A DNA stretch of 64,000 nucleotides from positions 186,001-250,000 of the forward strand of contig NZ_BNBI01000003.1 in assembly GCF_014655295.1 (NCBI RefSeq). The letters run 5' to 3'. The position numbers and the translations under genes were made by a program. This stretch comes from Streptomyces fumanus. GTDB lineage: Bacteria; Actinomycetota; Actinomycetes; Streptomycetales; Streptomycetaceae. Positions within the stretch are counted from its first letter, which is position 1; each line of letters opens with the position of its first letter. The notes under the pieces are model-generated. The model saw only the letters and a list, made by a program, of their open reading frames with translations. It had not been told where the DNA came from and did no database searches. Below are positions 17,201 through 25,322 of the stretch, in pieces.

Positions 17201-18928
17201 TCAGGGCCGCGGCCGGGCCTTCGCGGGCACGGCCGCGGTGTGGCACAGCAGCAGGCAGACGTCGTCGTCGCGCTCGGAGTCGTGCAGCGTCTGCTTGAGC
17301 AGCGACTCGGCCGCGGCGTCCAGGTCCTGCTCCAGCTCCGCCGTGCTCAGCACCCCGAGCGCCCCGGTGAGCAGGCGCGTTCCGGCGTCGACGCCCTGAG
17401 CGCGGCGTTCGACCAGCCCGTCGGTGTAGAGCACCAGGGTCGAGCCGGGCGCCAGGTGGACGGTGTGGTCCCGGTACTCGTACGGCACCGGCACGCCCAG
17501 CATGACGCCGGGTTTGGTGTCCAGGGTGCGGACCGCTCCGTCGGGGGTGCGCACGACGGCGGGCGGGTGCCCGGCGCTGGCCCAGTGGACCCGCGGGTCG
17601 CCGGGGCGGAAGCGGGCGATGACGGCGGTGGCGTACAGGTCGGGCTGCTGGTGGTGGAGCAGCCGGTGCAGGCGGGTGAGGAGCTGGGCGGGGCCCTCGC
17701 CGTCGACGGCGTAGGCGCGCAGCGCGGTGCGGAGCCGGCCCATCATGACGGCGGCCCGCAGCCCGTGGCCGGTGACGTCCCCCACGACGGCGAGCAGGCT
17801 TCCGTCGGGCTGCGGGAAGACGTCGTACCAGTCGCCGCCGATGTTCAGGCCCCGGGTGGCGGGCAGGTAGCGGGCGGCCAGCAGCAGGCCGGGGGCGGCG
17901 GGCAGCTCGGTGAGCTGGGCGCGTTGCAGGGTCTCGGCGGTGTCGCGGTGGTGGGCGTACAGGCGGGCGTTCTCCAGTGCGGTGGCGGCCCGGTGGGCCA
18001 CCTCGACCAGCATGACCGTCTCGTCGGGGTGGAAGCGGGGGCCGGGCGCGGTGAGGGTGAGCACGCCCAGTGTGCGGCGCCCGACGAGGGGGATGCACAG
18101 CAGGGCGCGGCCGGGGGCGAGGGCGGAGGGCGGCTGGTCGTCGACGCCGGGCAGACCGCCGGCGTGGGCGGCGGCGTGCTGGGGCCGGCCGCTGCGGGCG
18201 GCGACGACCGCGGCGGCCGGGCGTCCGTCGCGGACCGGGGCGGTGTCGTCGTCGAAGAGCCAGACGTCGATCCGGTGGGCGTAACGGGGGACGAGGAGTT
18301 CGGGCAGTTGGCGCAGCACGTCCTCGGGGTTGAGGGAGGCGGTGACGGCGGCGCTGGCGTCGGCCAGGAAGGTGAGCAGGCGCCGCGCGTTCTCGGCCTC
18401 GGACCGGGACGCCCGCTCGGCGCGCAGCAGTTCGCGCTGGGCCAGCGCGGCGGCGTCCAGTTCGGCGTGCAGGGCCAGGACGCCCTGGTTGGTCTGGTGG
18501 AGTTCCTCGCGGTGGAAGCGGACCAGTGCCTCGGCGTCGGCCAGCTCGGCGAGGATCCGCGCGGTGTCGTCGCCGGTGGCCGACAGGGCCTCGGCGCGCG
18601 CCCCGTCGTCCAGGGCGGTGAGCGGCCGGTCCGGCTCGGGGACGGGGAGGGAGCGCCGCCACGGCGGTGTGCCGTCCGCCCCGCTCCGGGCCGGTCGCAC
18701 GGTGACCTGGAGGTATCCGCCGCCGTCCGCCGTCCGCCCGCGGCGGACCACGGCCCGCCAGGTGCCGCCCTGGTCGAGGCAGTGGCGGAGCCGGGCCGTG
18801 AGACCGGCCACGAACCGGGTGCGGTCGAGCAGCGGCGCGCCCGCGTCCGCGGCCAGCCCGGCCACGGCGGTGCGGACCCGGGCGGCGTCCGCGACCGAGG
18901 CGACCGTCCAGGTCCCGGCGGCGGTCAT
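17201..18928 (-). CDS. GAF-SpoIIE PP2C-type serine phosphatase (RsbU-like)
   Basis: 575 residues. N-terminal 100 or so residues are variable; a helical linker (about 135-205, FHREELHQTNQGVLALHAEL) leads to a GAF domain (about 215-355) and a C-terminal SpoIIE phosphatase. All metal-binding blocks are intact: IGGDWYDVFP, VVGDVTGHG, LYTDGLVE and RDDDVCLLL. Such enzymes dephosphorylate anti-sigma antagonists or stressosome STAS proteins. Its ATG overlaps the TGA of the upstream fusion gene (ATGA), making it the last member of the RsbR-RsbS-RsbT operon. It is the best candidate for the output phosphatase switched on by RsbT. Confidence 0.88.
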   Translation of the reverse strand: MTAAGTWTVASVADAARVRTAVAGLAADAGAPLLDRTRFVAGLTARLRHCLDQGGTWRAVVRRGRTADGGGYLQVTVRPARSGADGTPPWRRSLPVPEPDRPLTALDDGARAEALSATGDDTARILAELADAEALVRFHREELHQTNQGVLALHAELDAAALAQRELLRAERASRSEAENARRLLTFLADASAAVTASLNPEDVLRQLPELLVPRYAHRIDVWLFDDDTAPVRDGRPAAAVVAARSGRPQHAAAHAGGLPGVDDQPPSALAPGRALLCIPLVGRRTLGVLTLTAPGPRFHPDETVMLVEVAHRAATALENARLYAHHRDTAETLQRAQLTELPAAPGLLLAARYLPATRGLNIGGDWYDVFPQPDGSLLAVVGDVTGHGLRAAVMMGRLRTALRAYAVDGEGPAQLLTRLHRLLHHQQPDLYATAVIARFRPGDPRVHWASAGHPPAVVRTPDGAVRTLDTKPGVMLGVPVPYEYRDHTVHLAPGSTLVLYTDGLVERRAQGVDAGTRLLTGALGVLSTAELEQDLDAAAESLLKQTLHDSERDDDVCLLLCHTAAVPAKARPRP

Positions 18929-19959
18929 GGGCGCCGGTCCGCCGCTCGGGGGGCCAGTACGGCCACGCTGGTGTCGTCGCGCGCGGGGCGGGCGGCGCTG
19001 CCGGCGTCCCGCAGGAGGGCCACGGCCACCACGGCCGGGTCGCGGGCGAGGAGTCCGGCGTCGCCCGGCGGGGTCCAGCGGCCGGGCAGCCCGTCGCCGT
19101 GCCGGACCGGGACGCTGTTCCGCCCCCACGGGCACTGCTGTACGGGCACGGCGGCCGGCCGGTGTCCGCCGACGAGGCCGGGACGGGACTCCAGCGGCCG
19201 CCGGGCGCCGTCGGTGCGGAGCCGGGCGCCGACGGTGCCGACTCCGGCGAAGGCGAGCCGGCCGGTGTCCAGGCCGAGTTGGGCCACGGCGACGGCCGCG
19301 CCCCGGGTGGGCCGCGGCGCCGTGTCCAGGTGCCGGAGGAGGCCGGCGGGCGGCATCCGGGCCGCGTGGCGCGGTTCCCGTTCCGCGGCGGTGGAGGCCC
19401 GGGCCGCCCGGGAGCCGTGGCCGAGACCGTCGGCGAGCATCAGGGTCGGGCGCGCGCCCGCCCGGACCAGGCTCCAGGCGTCACCGGACTCCTCGGCCCG
19501 GGCCAGGGGCACGGTGACGCCGCCGGCGCGCCGGGCGGTCGGCGCCTCCCGGCCGGAGCGGGCCACGGCGACCGTTCCCCGGCCCGGCGTGCCGTGCAGG
19601 TCGAAGTCGTCGGCTGTCCGTCGGCGGGTGCCCGGTCCCGCGCCCAAGGAGCCGGTGCTGCAGCCGTGGCGCAGCGCGGCGGGCACGTCCGCGATGCCCG
19701 GGCCGTGGTCGGGGGAGGCGCCCCGCAGGCACCCGCCGGGGAGGCCGGAGCCGGTGTCCGCGCGGTGCACGAGGTCTATCACCGTGCGGCCGCCGCCCGT
19801 GTGCCGGAGCGGATCGGTGGCCGGTTCGGTGGCGACGAGCGCGGCGTCCGCGGTGCGTTCCGGTGCGCGCCCGGCCCCGGCGCAGGCGGCCTCGGCCGCG
19901 ACCCGGACGTCCCGCACGCGCGTGGCGCCGAGCACCGGGGTGTCCCGGACCCGGCTCAT
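18925..19959 (-). CDS. Decayed RsbT-like ATPase fused to RsbX/SpoIIE-type phosphatase
   Basis: 344 residues. Residues about 10-135 align with anti-sigma ATPases but have lost key residues: the N-box Asn is Asp (TEPATDPLRHTGGG), and the glycine-rich G2 lid, GLGLG in the intact neighbour, reads GAGPG. The DHGPGI and GTPGRGT boxes remain. Residues about 140-344 are an RsbX-like PP2C with LADGLGHG and RDDTSVAVL retained, although the usual HTDG block reads RHGDG. ATP binding is therefore doubtful while phosphatase activity is plausible. The start overlaps the RsbT stop by one base (TGATG), and its stop overlaps the next start (ATGA). RsbX normally resets the stressosome. Confidence 0.78.
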   Translation of the reverse strand: MSRVRDTPVLGATRVRDVRVAAEAACAGAGRAPERTADAALVATEPATDPLRHTGGGRTVIDLVHRADTGSGLPGGCLRGASPDHGPGIADVPAALRHGCSTGSLGAGPGTRRRTADDFDLHGTPGRGTVAVARSGREAPTARRAGGVTVPLARAEESGDAWSLVRAGARPTLMLADGLGHGSRAARASTAAEREPRHAARMPPAGLLRHLDTAPRPTRGAAVAVAQLGLDTGRLAFAGVGTVGARLRTDGARRPLESRPGLVGGHRPAAVPVQQCPWGRNSVPVRHGDGLPGRWTPPGDAGLLARDPAVVAVALLRDAGSAARPARDDTSVAVLAPRAADRRP

Positions 19960-20402
19960 CAGGGTTCCGCGCGGGGCCGCGGCATGTCGGTGGCCCAGAC
20001 GACGATGGTGACCGTGGTGCCCTGGCCGGGGCGGGTGTCGACGGTGAGGTCGTGGACCAGGCGCCGGGCCCCGCTCAGGCCCAGGCCGAGGCCGCCGCCG
20101 GTGGTGTAGCCGTCGGTCATCGCCTGGTCGAGGTCGCGGATGCCGGGGCCGGTGTCGACGAAGGACAGGCGCAGCCCGTGGGCGCTCCCGTCCTCCAGCG
20201 CGGTCACCTCGACATGGCCGCCGCCCCCGTGGATCAGGGTGTTGCGGGCCAGTTCGCTGGCCGCGGTCACCAGTTTGGTCTGCTGTACGAGGCCGAACCC
20301 GGACTCGGCGGCCACCCGCCGCACATGCTGGCGTACCCAGGCCAGGTCGGAGTCCGAGCCGATCGGCAGGCAGGCCCGGACGGTGTGGTGGGAGACACGC
20401 AT
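19959..20402 (-). CDS. rsbT: RsbT-like serine kinase (stressosome switch kinase)
   Basis: 147 residues. GHKL ATPase with intact N-box (SELARNTLIHGGGGH), G1 box (VDTGPGI), G2 lid (TTGGGLGLGLSGARRLV) and C-terminal GQGTTVTI. In Bacillus, RsbT phosphorylates RsbR and RsbS, leaves the stressosome and activates RsbU. Stop and start overlap with both neighbours by one base (TGATG), which indicates translational coupling and a fixed stoichiometry. The position directly after a STAS protein with the RsbS pattern makes RsbT more likely than RsbW. Confidence 0.87.
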   Translation of the reverse strand: MRVSHHTVRACLPIGSDSDLAWVRQHVRRVAAESGFGLVQQTKLVTAASELARNTLIHGGGGHVEVTALEDGSAHGLRLSFVDTGPGIRDLDQAMTDGYTTGGGLGLGLSGARRLVHDLTVDTRPGQGTTVTIVVWATDMPRPRAEP

Positions 20403-20812
20403 CACGCGCCCCCCTGACGCGCGCGCGGACCGGAGGGGGTCCGGCCGAGGAGGGCCAGGGCCTGTCCGACGTCCAGGACCGTGGTCAGTTCCGGCAGGGT
20501 GAGGCCGAGTTCGACCAGGGTGACGGCCACGGCGGGCCGCATCCCGGCGAGGACGGTCCGGGCCGCCAGCAGTCGGGCGGTGGAGGCGATCTCGGCCAGG
20601 ACGCGGGCCAGGAACGAGTCGACGACCTCCACCCCGGAGATGTCGATGACCACGCCGGCCACGGGCTCGCGCGCGACGCGTTCGGCGATGTCGTGCTGGA
20701 GCCGCTCGGCCGCGCTGTCGTGCAGGTCGCCCTGGAGGGTGACCAGGAGGACGTCCCCCAGGGCCAGGACCGGCACCGGGGGCGGAGGGGGTTCCGCGAG
20801 GGGTGGGTTCAC
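20402..20812 (-). CDS. rsbS: RsbS-like STAS-domain stressosome protein
   Basis: 136 residues from the GTG at 20810-20812, which overlaps the RsbR stop (GTGA). A proline-rich start (PLAEPPPPPVPV) is followed by a single STAS domain: VLLVTLQGDLHDSAAERL, then GVVIDISGVEVVDSFLARVL with the conserved Asp-Ser-Phe that RsbT phosphorylates, and GMRPAVAVTLVELG. RsbS forms the stressosome core with RsbR and holds RsbT inactive. The 3' end overlaps rsbT by one base. Confidence 0.87.
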   Translation of the reverse strand: MNPPLAEPPPPPVPVLALGDVLLVTLQGDLHDSAAERLQHDIAERVAREPVAGVVIDISGVEVVDSFLARVLAEIASTARLLAARTVLAGMRPAVAVTLVELGLTLPELTTVLDVGQALALLGRTPSGPRARQGGA

Positions 20813-21708
20813 CGCGGGACCGCACCGACCGGCGCCCCGGCGGAGACCGCGATGCCCTGCTGCCGCAGGACGTGGGCCAGGGCGTCGGCGAGGCTGTTGC
20901 GGGTGGGGATCGTGCCCAGGTCGATGCCGAGGTGGACGATGGTCTGCGCGATGGCGGGCCGGATACCGGAGACGATGCATTCCGCGCCCATCAGCCGGGC
21001 CGCCGCCACGGTCTTCATCAGGTGCTGGGCGACGAGCGAGTCCACGGTGGGTACGCCGGTGATGTCCAGGATGGCGTACCGGGCCTGCTGGGTGACGATC
21101 GCGTCCAGCAGGTTCTCCATCACGACCTGGCTGCGGGCGCTGTCCAGGGTGCCGATCAGCGGCACGGCGACGATGCCGTGCCACAGGTTGATCACGGGGG
21201 TGGCCACTTCCAGCAGTTGCTGGCGCTGGCGCTCGATGAGCTGCTCCCCCTCGCCGAGGGCCGTCTCCATCACCACCAGGCGCAGGGTGCCCATGAGTAC
21301 GGTGAGGGCGAGTACGCACTCGTGCGCCTGTTCACTGGAGGGGTCCTCGAACTCGCCGCGCAGCAGGGCGGTGGCGGGTCCGCGCAGGGCGGCCACCTCG
21401 TCGGCGACCCGGGCGGGGCCGGCTCCGGCGCGGGAGCGGGAGCCGGCCATGCGGCCCAGTTGGTCCCGGACCGGGCCGAAGCCGGGTGCCGCGACGTTCT
21501 CCAGGGCTCCGTGGGCGGCCACCGCCGACAGGGCGTCCAGCACCGCCTTGCACGCTTCCACGGCCTCGTCCCGGGAGACGGTGAACACCGTACGGAACAG
21601 TTCGGCGTCGGCCCAGCGCTGGGCGATCTGCTCCTGCCTGCGCCGGAGGAACTCACCGACCCATCGCGCCGCCGACTCCGGGACCGTGTCCTGCTCCGGC
21701 ACTTGCAT
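20809..21708 (-). CDS. rsbR: RsbR-like stressosome scaffold/sensor
   Basis: 299 residues; ATG at 21706-21708 behind AAGGGAG. Residues about 10-165 form a helical sensor of the RsbRD type (AARWVGEFLRRRQEQIAQRW). A short linker with EGEQLIERQRQQLLEVATPVI precedes a C-terminal STAS domain (about 180-295). Two phosphoacceptor positions can be recognised: GVPTVDSLVAQ and GIRPAIAQTIV. RsbR proteins form the outward-facing turrets of the stressosome and receive the signal. A promoter candidate lies at 21787-21816. Confidence 0.87.
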   Translation of the reverse strand: MQVPEQDTVPESAARWVGEFLRRRQEQIAQRWADAELFRTVFTVSRDEAVEACKAVLDALSAVAAHGALENVAAPGFGPVRDQLGRMAGSRSRAGAGPARVADEVAALRGPATALLRGEFEDPSSEQAHECVLALTVLMGTLRLVVMETALGEGEQLIERQRQQLLEVATPVINLWHGIVAVPLIGTLDSARSQVVMENLLDAIVTQQARYAILDITGVPTVDSLVAQHLMKTVAAARLMGAECIVSGIRPAIAQTIVHLGIDLGTIPTRNSLADALAHVLRQQGIAVSAGAPVGAVPR

Positions 21709-21786
21709 CGTCTCCCTTGGTCGGGGGGGGGCCGGGTCGGCCCGTCGAGGGCGGCAGGCGGTCACCCGATCATTGCCGCATGACAA

Positions 21787-21816
21787 ACATTAGCCCCGGG
21801 GGCGCGGCGCAAACAA
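21787..21816 (-). promoter_or_regulatory. Predicted promoter of the stressosome operon
   Basis: On the minus strand TTGTTT (complement of 21811-21816), 18 bases, then TAATGT (complement of 21787-21792). The start would be about 70 bases before rsbR. A stress-sigma reading (GTTT, 14 bases, GGGCTA) overlaps the same DNA, so the sigma factor is uncertain. Confidence 0.45.
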
Positions 21817-21860
21817 CGGATGATCGCCAGGGGCCACGAAACCCACACGATCCGGCACCG

Positions 21861-23033
21861 TCACCGCCCGTGCCAGTCCAGGCACAGCACCAGGGCGTCG
21901 TCGTCCGGGACGGAACGGCCCCGGTGGCCGGTGAGTTCGCGCAGGACGGCCCTCGGGACCTCGGCCGCCGGCAGCAGCCGCGTGGCCGCGATCGCCCGGG
22001 TCAGGGCCGCCTCCCCGTAGGTCTCCCCGCCCGGGGAGGCGACGGCGTACACCCCGTCGCTGACGAAGACGAGACGGTCGCCGGGCTCGACCTGGAACTC
22101 CTGTGCGACGTAGTCGGTCTCCTCGAACATGCCGAGCGGGAGCTGGGCGTCGAAGCGGATGCGCTCCACGGTGCCGCCGCGCAGCCGCAGCAACTGGGGG
22201 GAGCCGGCGTCCACCACCCAGGCCCGCCCGGTGGCCAGTTCGAAGTCGAACATCAGCACCGACAGGTAGCAGCGTCCCCGGTAGTGGGCGTAGACCGCCT
22301 GGTCGGCCAGGGCGGCCTGGTCGGCGATGGGGATTCCGGCGCGGCGGGCGTTGCGCAGGGCGTTGATCGCCAGGTTGGTCAGCAGGGACGCCTCTATGCC
22401 CTCGCCCATGCCGTTGGTGACGTAGAGCATGAGGTGGTCGGCCGTCGCGGACCAGTCGAAGTTGTCGCCGAAGATCGCGTAAGCGGGCTCCAGTTGCGCG
22501 GCCAGTTCGTACTCGGGGCGGACGCAGGAGCGGCCGGGCAGGAGCTGCCACTGCATCTCCGCGGCCAGGGTCAGCCGGTCCCGGCGGCGGGCCTGGAGGT
22601 ACAGGTCGGTGTCCCGTTCGGCCACGACCACCTCGTGGGCGAGGATCTCGGCGATCTCCGCGAGTTCGCCCAGGCAGGCGTCGGCGTGCTCGCCGTCGTC
22701 GAGGGTCACCGACAGCACGCCGAGCCGGTCGCCGCGCACCGTGACGGGCAGATGGAGGCGGACCATGCCGTCCGGGGCGCGCTCCGTGAAGGGCCGCTGG
22801 GCGCCGAACGCCCGTCCGGCCGGGCTGTTGTGCACCGACACCGGTTCCAGGGTGTGCGGCAGCACCGACACCGGCTGCAGCACGGTCAGGCCGTAGTCGG
22901 CCATGAACAGCTCGACGGACTTGGCCGCGTACTGCTCGGCCAGCACGCGGCGGACGGCGTCGAGCAACTCGTGGGGTGCCGCTGTGCGGAGGGCCCGCTC
23001 AACGGCCACAAATCTGTTCACAATGGGTGACAC
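21861..23033 (-). CDS. GAF-SpoIIE-like protein with altered metal-binding motif
   Basis: 390 residues from the GTG at 23031-23033, with AAAGGACG upstream. Residues about 20-170 form a GAF-like sensor; the rest is a SpoIIE fold. The GGDWYD block reads FGDNFDW and the usual GDxxGHG reads TNGMGEG, so one metal-binding Asp has become Asn. The VSDGVYAV and PDDDALVLCL blocks remain. It may be a pseudophosphatase or have shifted chemistry. It lies 152 bases upstream of rsbR on the same strand and is probably part of the same signalling locus. It is divergent from the MarR gene. Confidence 0.82.
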   Translation of the reverse strand: MSPIVNRFVAVERALRTAAPHELLDAVRRVLAEQYAAKSVELFMADYGLTVLQPVSVLPHTLEPVSVHNSPAGRAFGAQRPFTERAPDGMVRLHLPVTVRGDRLGVLSVTLDDGEHADACLGELAEIAEILAHEVVVAERDTDLYLQARRRDRLTLAAEMQWQLLPGRSCVRPEYELAAQLEPAYAIFGDNFDWSATADHLMLYVTNGMGEGIEASLLTNLAINALRNARRAGIPIADQAALADQAVYAHYRGRCYLSVLMFDFELATGRAWVVDAGSPQLLRLRGGTVERIRFDAQLPLGMFEETDYVAQEFQVEPGDRLVFVSDGVYAVASPGGETYGEAALTRAIAATRLLPAAEVPRAVLRELTGHRGRSVPDDDALVLCLDWHGR

Positions 23034-23171
23034 ACCGTCCTTTCGCTGGGTGGGCGCGAGCCCCGTCCGGGCGGCGGAAACGCCCCGGATCGGCCACGGC
23101 GGTATGGCCAGTCATCTTTTATCCGCCCGCGCGGCTAGTACGCTGACAGCCGTCCTGATTCCTGCGAGAGT

Positions 23172-23657
23172 ATGACTGTGACTGACTTCCGCCCCCGCCC
23201 AGAGCCGAACGAGGTCGCGCGCGTGACCTCCACGGCCGCGGAGCTGCTGGAAGTCCTGTGGAGCCGGGCCTCCACGGCGCCCGCTTCCGCTTCGCAGCTT
23301 CGCGTGCTGTTCATCCTCGAACACCACGAGGGCATCAACCTGCGCACCCTCGCCGACGCCCTCGCCTCGACACCGCCCTCGACCAGCCGGCTGTGCGACC
23401 GGTTGCAGGCCGCCGGGTTCATCGAGCGCGAGGGGAGCCCGTCCGACCGGCGCGAGGTGCGGCTGCACCTCAGCAGCCGGGGCCGCGCCTTCCTCGCCGA
23501 TCTGCGCGGACGCCGGGAGCGGGCGCTGCAGACGGTCCTCGACCAGATGCCCGCGGCCCGGCGGACGGCGCTGCTGCAGGGACTGGAGGCGTTCTGCGCC
23601 ACGGCGGCGGCGCAGATATACGACGCGGCGGAGGACTCGGACAGCCGGACCGCCTGA
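23172..23657 (+). CDS. MarR-family transcriptional regulator
   Basis: 161 residues. Winged helix at about 30-100: QLRVLFILEHHEGINLRTLA, then STSRLCDRLQAAGFIEREGSPSDRR, the MarR wing signature, and a C-terminal dimerisation helix. The target is unclear: the following 505 bases hold no ordinary gene, only a 24-codon reading frame and a strong hairpin. The divergent SpoIIE-like gene is the other possible target. Confidence 0.86.
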   Translation: MTVTDFRPRPEPNEVARVTSTAAELLEVLWSRASTAPASASQLRVLFILEHHEGINLRTLADALASTPPSTSRLCDRLQAAGFIEREGSPSDRREVRLHLSSRGRAFLADLRGRRERALQTVLDQMPAARRTALLQGLEAFCATAAAQIYDAAEDSDSRTA

Positions 23658-24162
23658 GCGGCACGGCGCCGCGTCCGGCCGCTCGCCGTTCGCGGGGGCC
23701 GGTGCCCGGCGCGCGGAACGGCCTGAGCCCACCGGCACATTCCAGATCCTTCCCCCGGTCGCACACGTCCGACATCGTACTTTGTTGCCTGACGACTATC
23801 GTTGTCAAATGGCAACTTTCCCGCTCCCGGTCCGCCCCCGCCGGTGCGCGCCGAGGACGGCTCGGTCTCGTCGGCGGGCATGACCGAGGGAGGGTGCCGG
23901 TCGCCGGACCGGCACCCTCCCCCTCCCCGGCTCCCCCCGGTCGAACGGTCGCCGCGGGCGGGTCCTTCCCCCTGGGACCGGCCCGCGGCGACACCACCGA
24001 GCCTGGCCCATGGGATCTTGTCCGGCAACGGCCTGCCCCGTCCGGGACAGCGGCCGGGCTGTCCGGGCTGGTCCGGGGGTCGTCCGGAACGGCCGAGGCG
24101 GCGCGTCCGACGTGGCCGGGACGGGCATTGCCGGGTGTGAAACGGGTGACGACAATGACGTA
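23658..24162. other. Long intergenic region with short reading frame and strong hairpin (505 bases)
   Basis: No normal gene. Near the middle, GTTGCC (23784-23789) and GGCAAC (23811-23816) form an inverted repeat just over the ATG of a 24-codon reading frame at 23809-23883 (MATFPLPVRPRRC and onward, Arg-rich, no Shine-Dalgarno). Its stop is five bases before a 14-base-pair hairpin at 23889-23920. The rest, 23921-24162, shows no feature until GACAAT at 24151-24156 just before the next gene. It may be a regulated short transcript or what is left of a deleted MarR target gene. Confidence 0.4.
23889..23920 (+). terminator. Perfect 14-bp stem hairpin
   Basis: GGAGGGTGCCGGTC (23889-23902), loop GCCG, then GACCGGCACCCTCC (23907-23920). 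The stem is perfect and far stronger than needed by chance. It lies right after the 24-codon reading frame and 230 bases after marR. Confidence 0.7.
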
Positions 24163-25203
24163 ATGGCGATCATGGATGGCGCAGAGCCCGGTGCGGCGCG
24201 GACTCCGGCCGACTACGTCGCACTGCTGCGGCGGCTCAAGGAGCACAGCGGCCTGACCTACCGGCAGTTGGAGGAACGGGCCGCCGAACGCGGGGACGTG
24301 CTCGCGCGCAGCACCCTGGCGGACGTCCTGCGCCGGGAGGCGCTGCCCCGCGCCGAGCTCGTCGCGGCACTGGTCCGGGCCTGCGGCGACGAGCAGCACC
24401 TCGACGCGTGGCTCGCCGCCCGGGAACGGCTCGCCGAACGGGAACGCCTCGCGGGGACGGACCGGCCGGAGGCCGACCAGGAGGCCGATCGCCGCCCGGA
24501 GGACGACCGCGCCCCGGGACCGGACCGCCCCGCGCGGGCCGGGGCCGGTGACGGCCGTTCGCGTACCGTCTCGCTCATCGCGCTGGCCTCGCTCGGTACG
24601 GTCCTGCTGCTGGCGCTGACGGTGATCCTGCTGCCGCGCGACGACGAGCCGGACCGCTCCGGCGGCGGCGACGCGGACGCCTCCATCGGAGCGGCCGTCA
24701 CCCCCGTGGCCGCCGGACCGGAGCCCGGCTGGTCCCGGATACGTCCGCTGCGGGCGCCGACGCTGTGCCTGACCGACGGTGAGGCCCGGGTGAAGGGCGA
24801 GTCCAAGGTGGTCGCGGTGCAGCGGCCTTGCGCGGAGGCGGTGCCGCCGCGCACGTACCTCCAGCGGGAGTCCGACGGCCTGTACGTCATCAAGTGGGAG
24901 AACCCGAAGGAGGGCACCGGCTGTCTCACCGTCCTGGACGAGGGACCGTTCCGGGGCATGCTCGAACCGTGGAACTGGGTCCAGTGCCAGGACGGCAGCG
25001 GTGCCCAGCGGTTCCTCATCGAACGCGCCCCCGGCGGCGCGCGGGACCACTGGCGGATCCGCTCGACCCAGGACCCGGACCGCCCGTGCGTCACCCTCCG
25101 CACGGCCACCGGGGAGGCCGGCGAACCGGGCGCGCCGGCCGTCACCCGGCGGTGCGCGACGCGGGACGCCGACGATCAGGTGTTCGTCATCGGACCGGAG
25201 TGA
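24163..25203 (+). CDS. XRE-type HTH protein with one membrane span and a C-terminal extracellular domain
   Basis: 346 residues. Residues about 15-90 are a helix-turn-helix of the XRE type (ADYVALLRRLKEHSGLTYRQ, then LARSTLADVLRREALPRAELV). An acidic/basic linker leads to a membrane span at about 136-157 (LIALASLGTVLLLALTVILL). The outer 185 residues contain several Cys and CLTDGEARV, GCLTVLDEG and WNWVQCQDGSGAQRF, a pattern like ricin-type beta-trefoil repeats. Such HTH-TM proteins often precede caspase or kinase conflict genes in Streptomyces. GACAAT lies six bases before the ATG, suggesting a leaderless mRNA. A sensor-regulator for the next two genes is inferred. Confidence 0.72.
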   Translation: MAIMDGAEPGAARTPADYVALLRRLKEHSGLTYRQLEERAAERGDVLARSTLADVLRREALPRAELVAALVRACGDEQHLDAWLAARERLAERERLAGTDRPEADQEADRRPEDDRAPGPDRPARAGAGDGRSRTVSLIALASLGTVLLLALTVILLPRDDEPDRSGGGDADASIGAAVTPVAAGPEPGWSRIRPLRAPTLCLTDGEARVKGESKVVAVQRPCAEAVPPRTYLQRESDGLYVIKWENPKEGTGCLTVLDEGPFRGMLEPWNWVQCQDGSGAQRFLIERAPGGARDHWRIRSTQDPDRPCVTLRTATGEAGEPGAPAVTRRCATRDADDQVFVIGPE

Positions 25204-25322
25204 CGCCCCGGTTCCCCTGCGGTACGTCTGCCGGGTCGAGTCGTGCGCGAGGGCTGCCGTCGGGCGCCCGGGGCCGCCACACTGTGGGGTGCGGTTCTGC
25301 ACGACTCAGCGACGGGGAACGC

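Noticed and set aside
18925..19959. Pseudogene call for the ATPase-phosphatase fusion
   Set aside because: The frame is open throughout, is overlapped at both ends by its operon neighbours, and retains phosphatase motifs; only the ATPase part is decayed.
21787..21816. Stress-sigma (SigB-type) promoter before rsbR
   Set aside because: GTTT-14-GGGCTA fits only partly, and a primary-sigma reading of the same bases is equally good, so no sigma factor is assigned.
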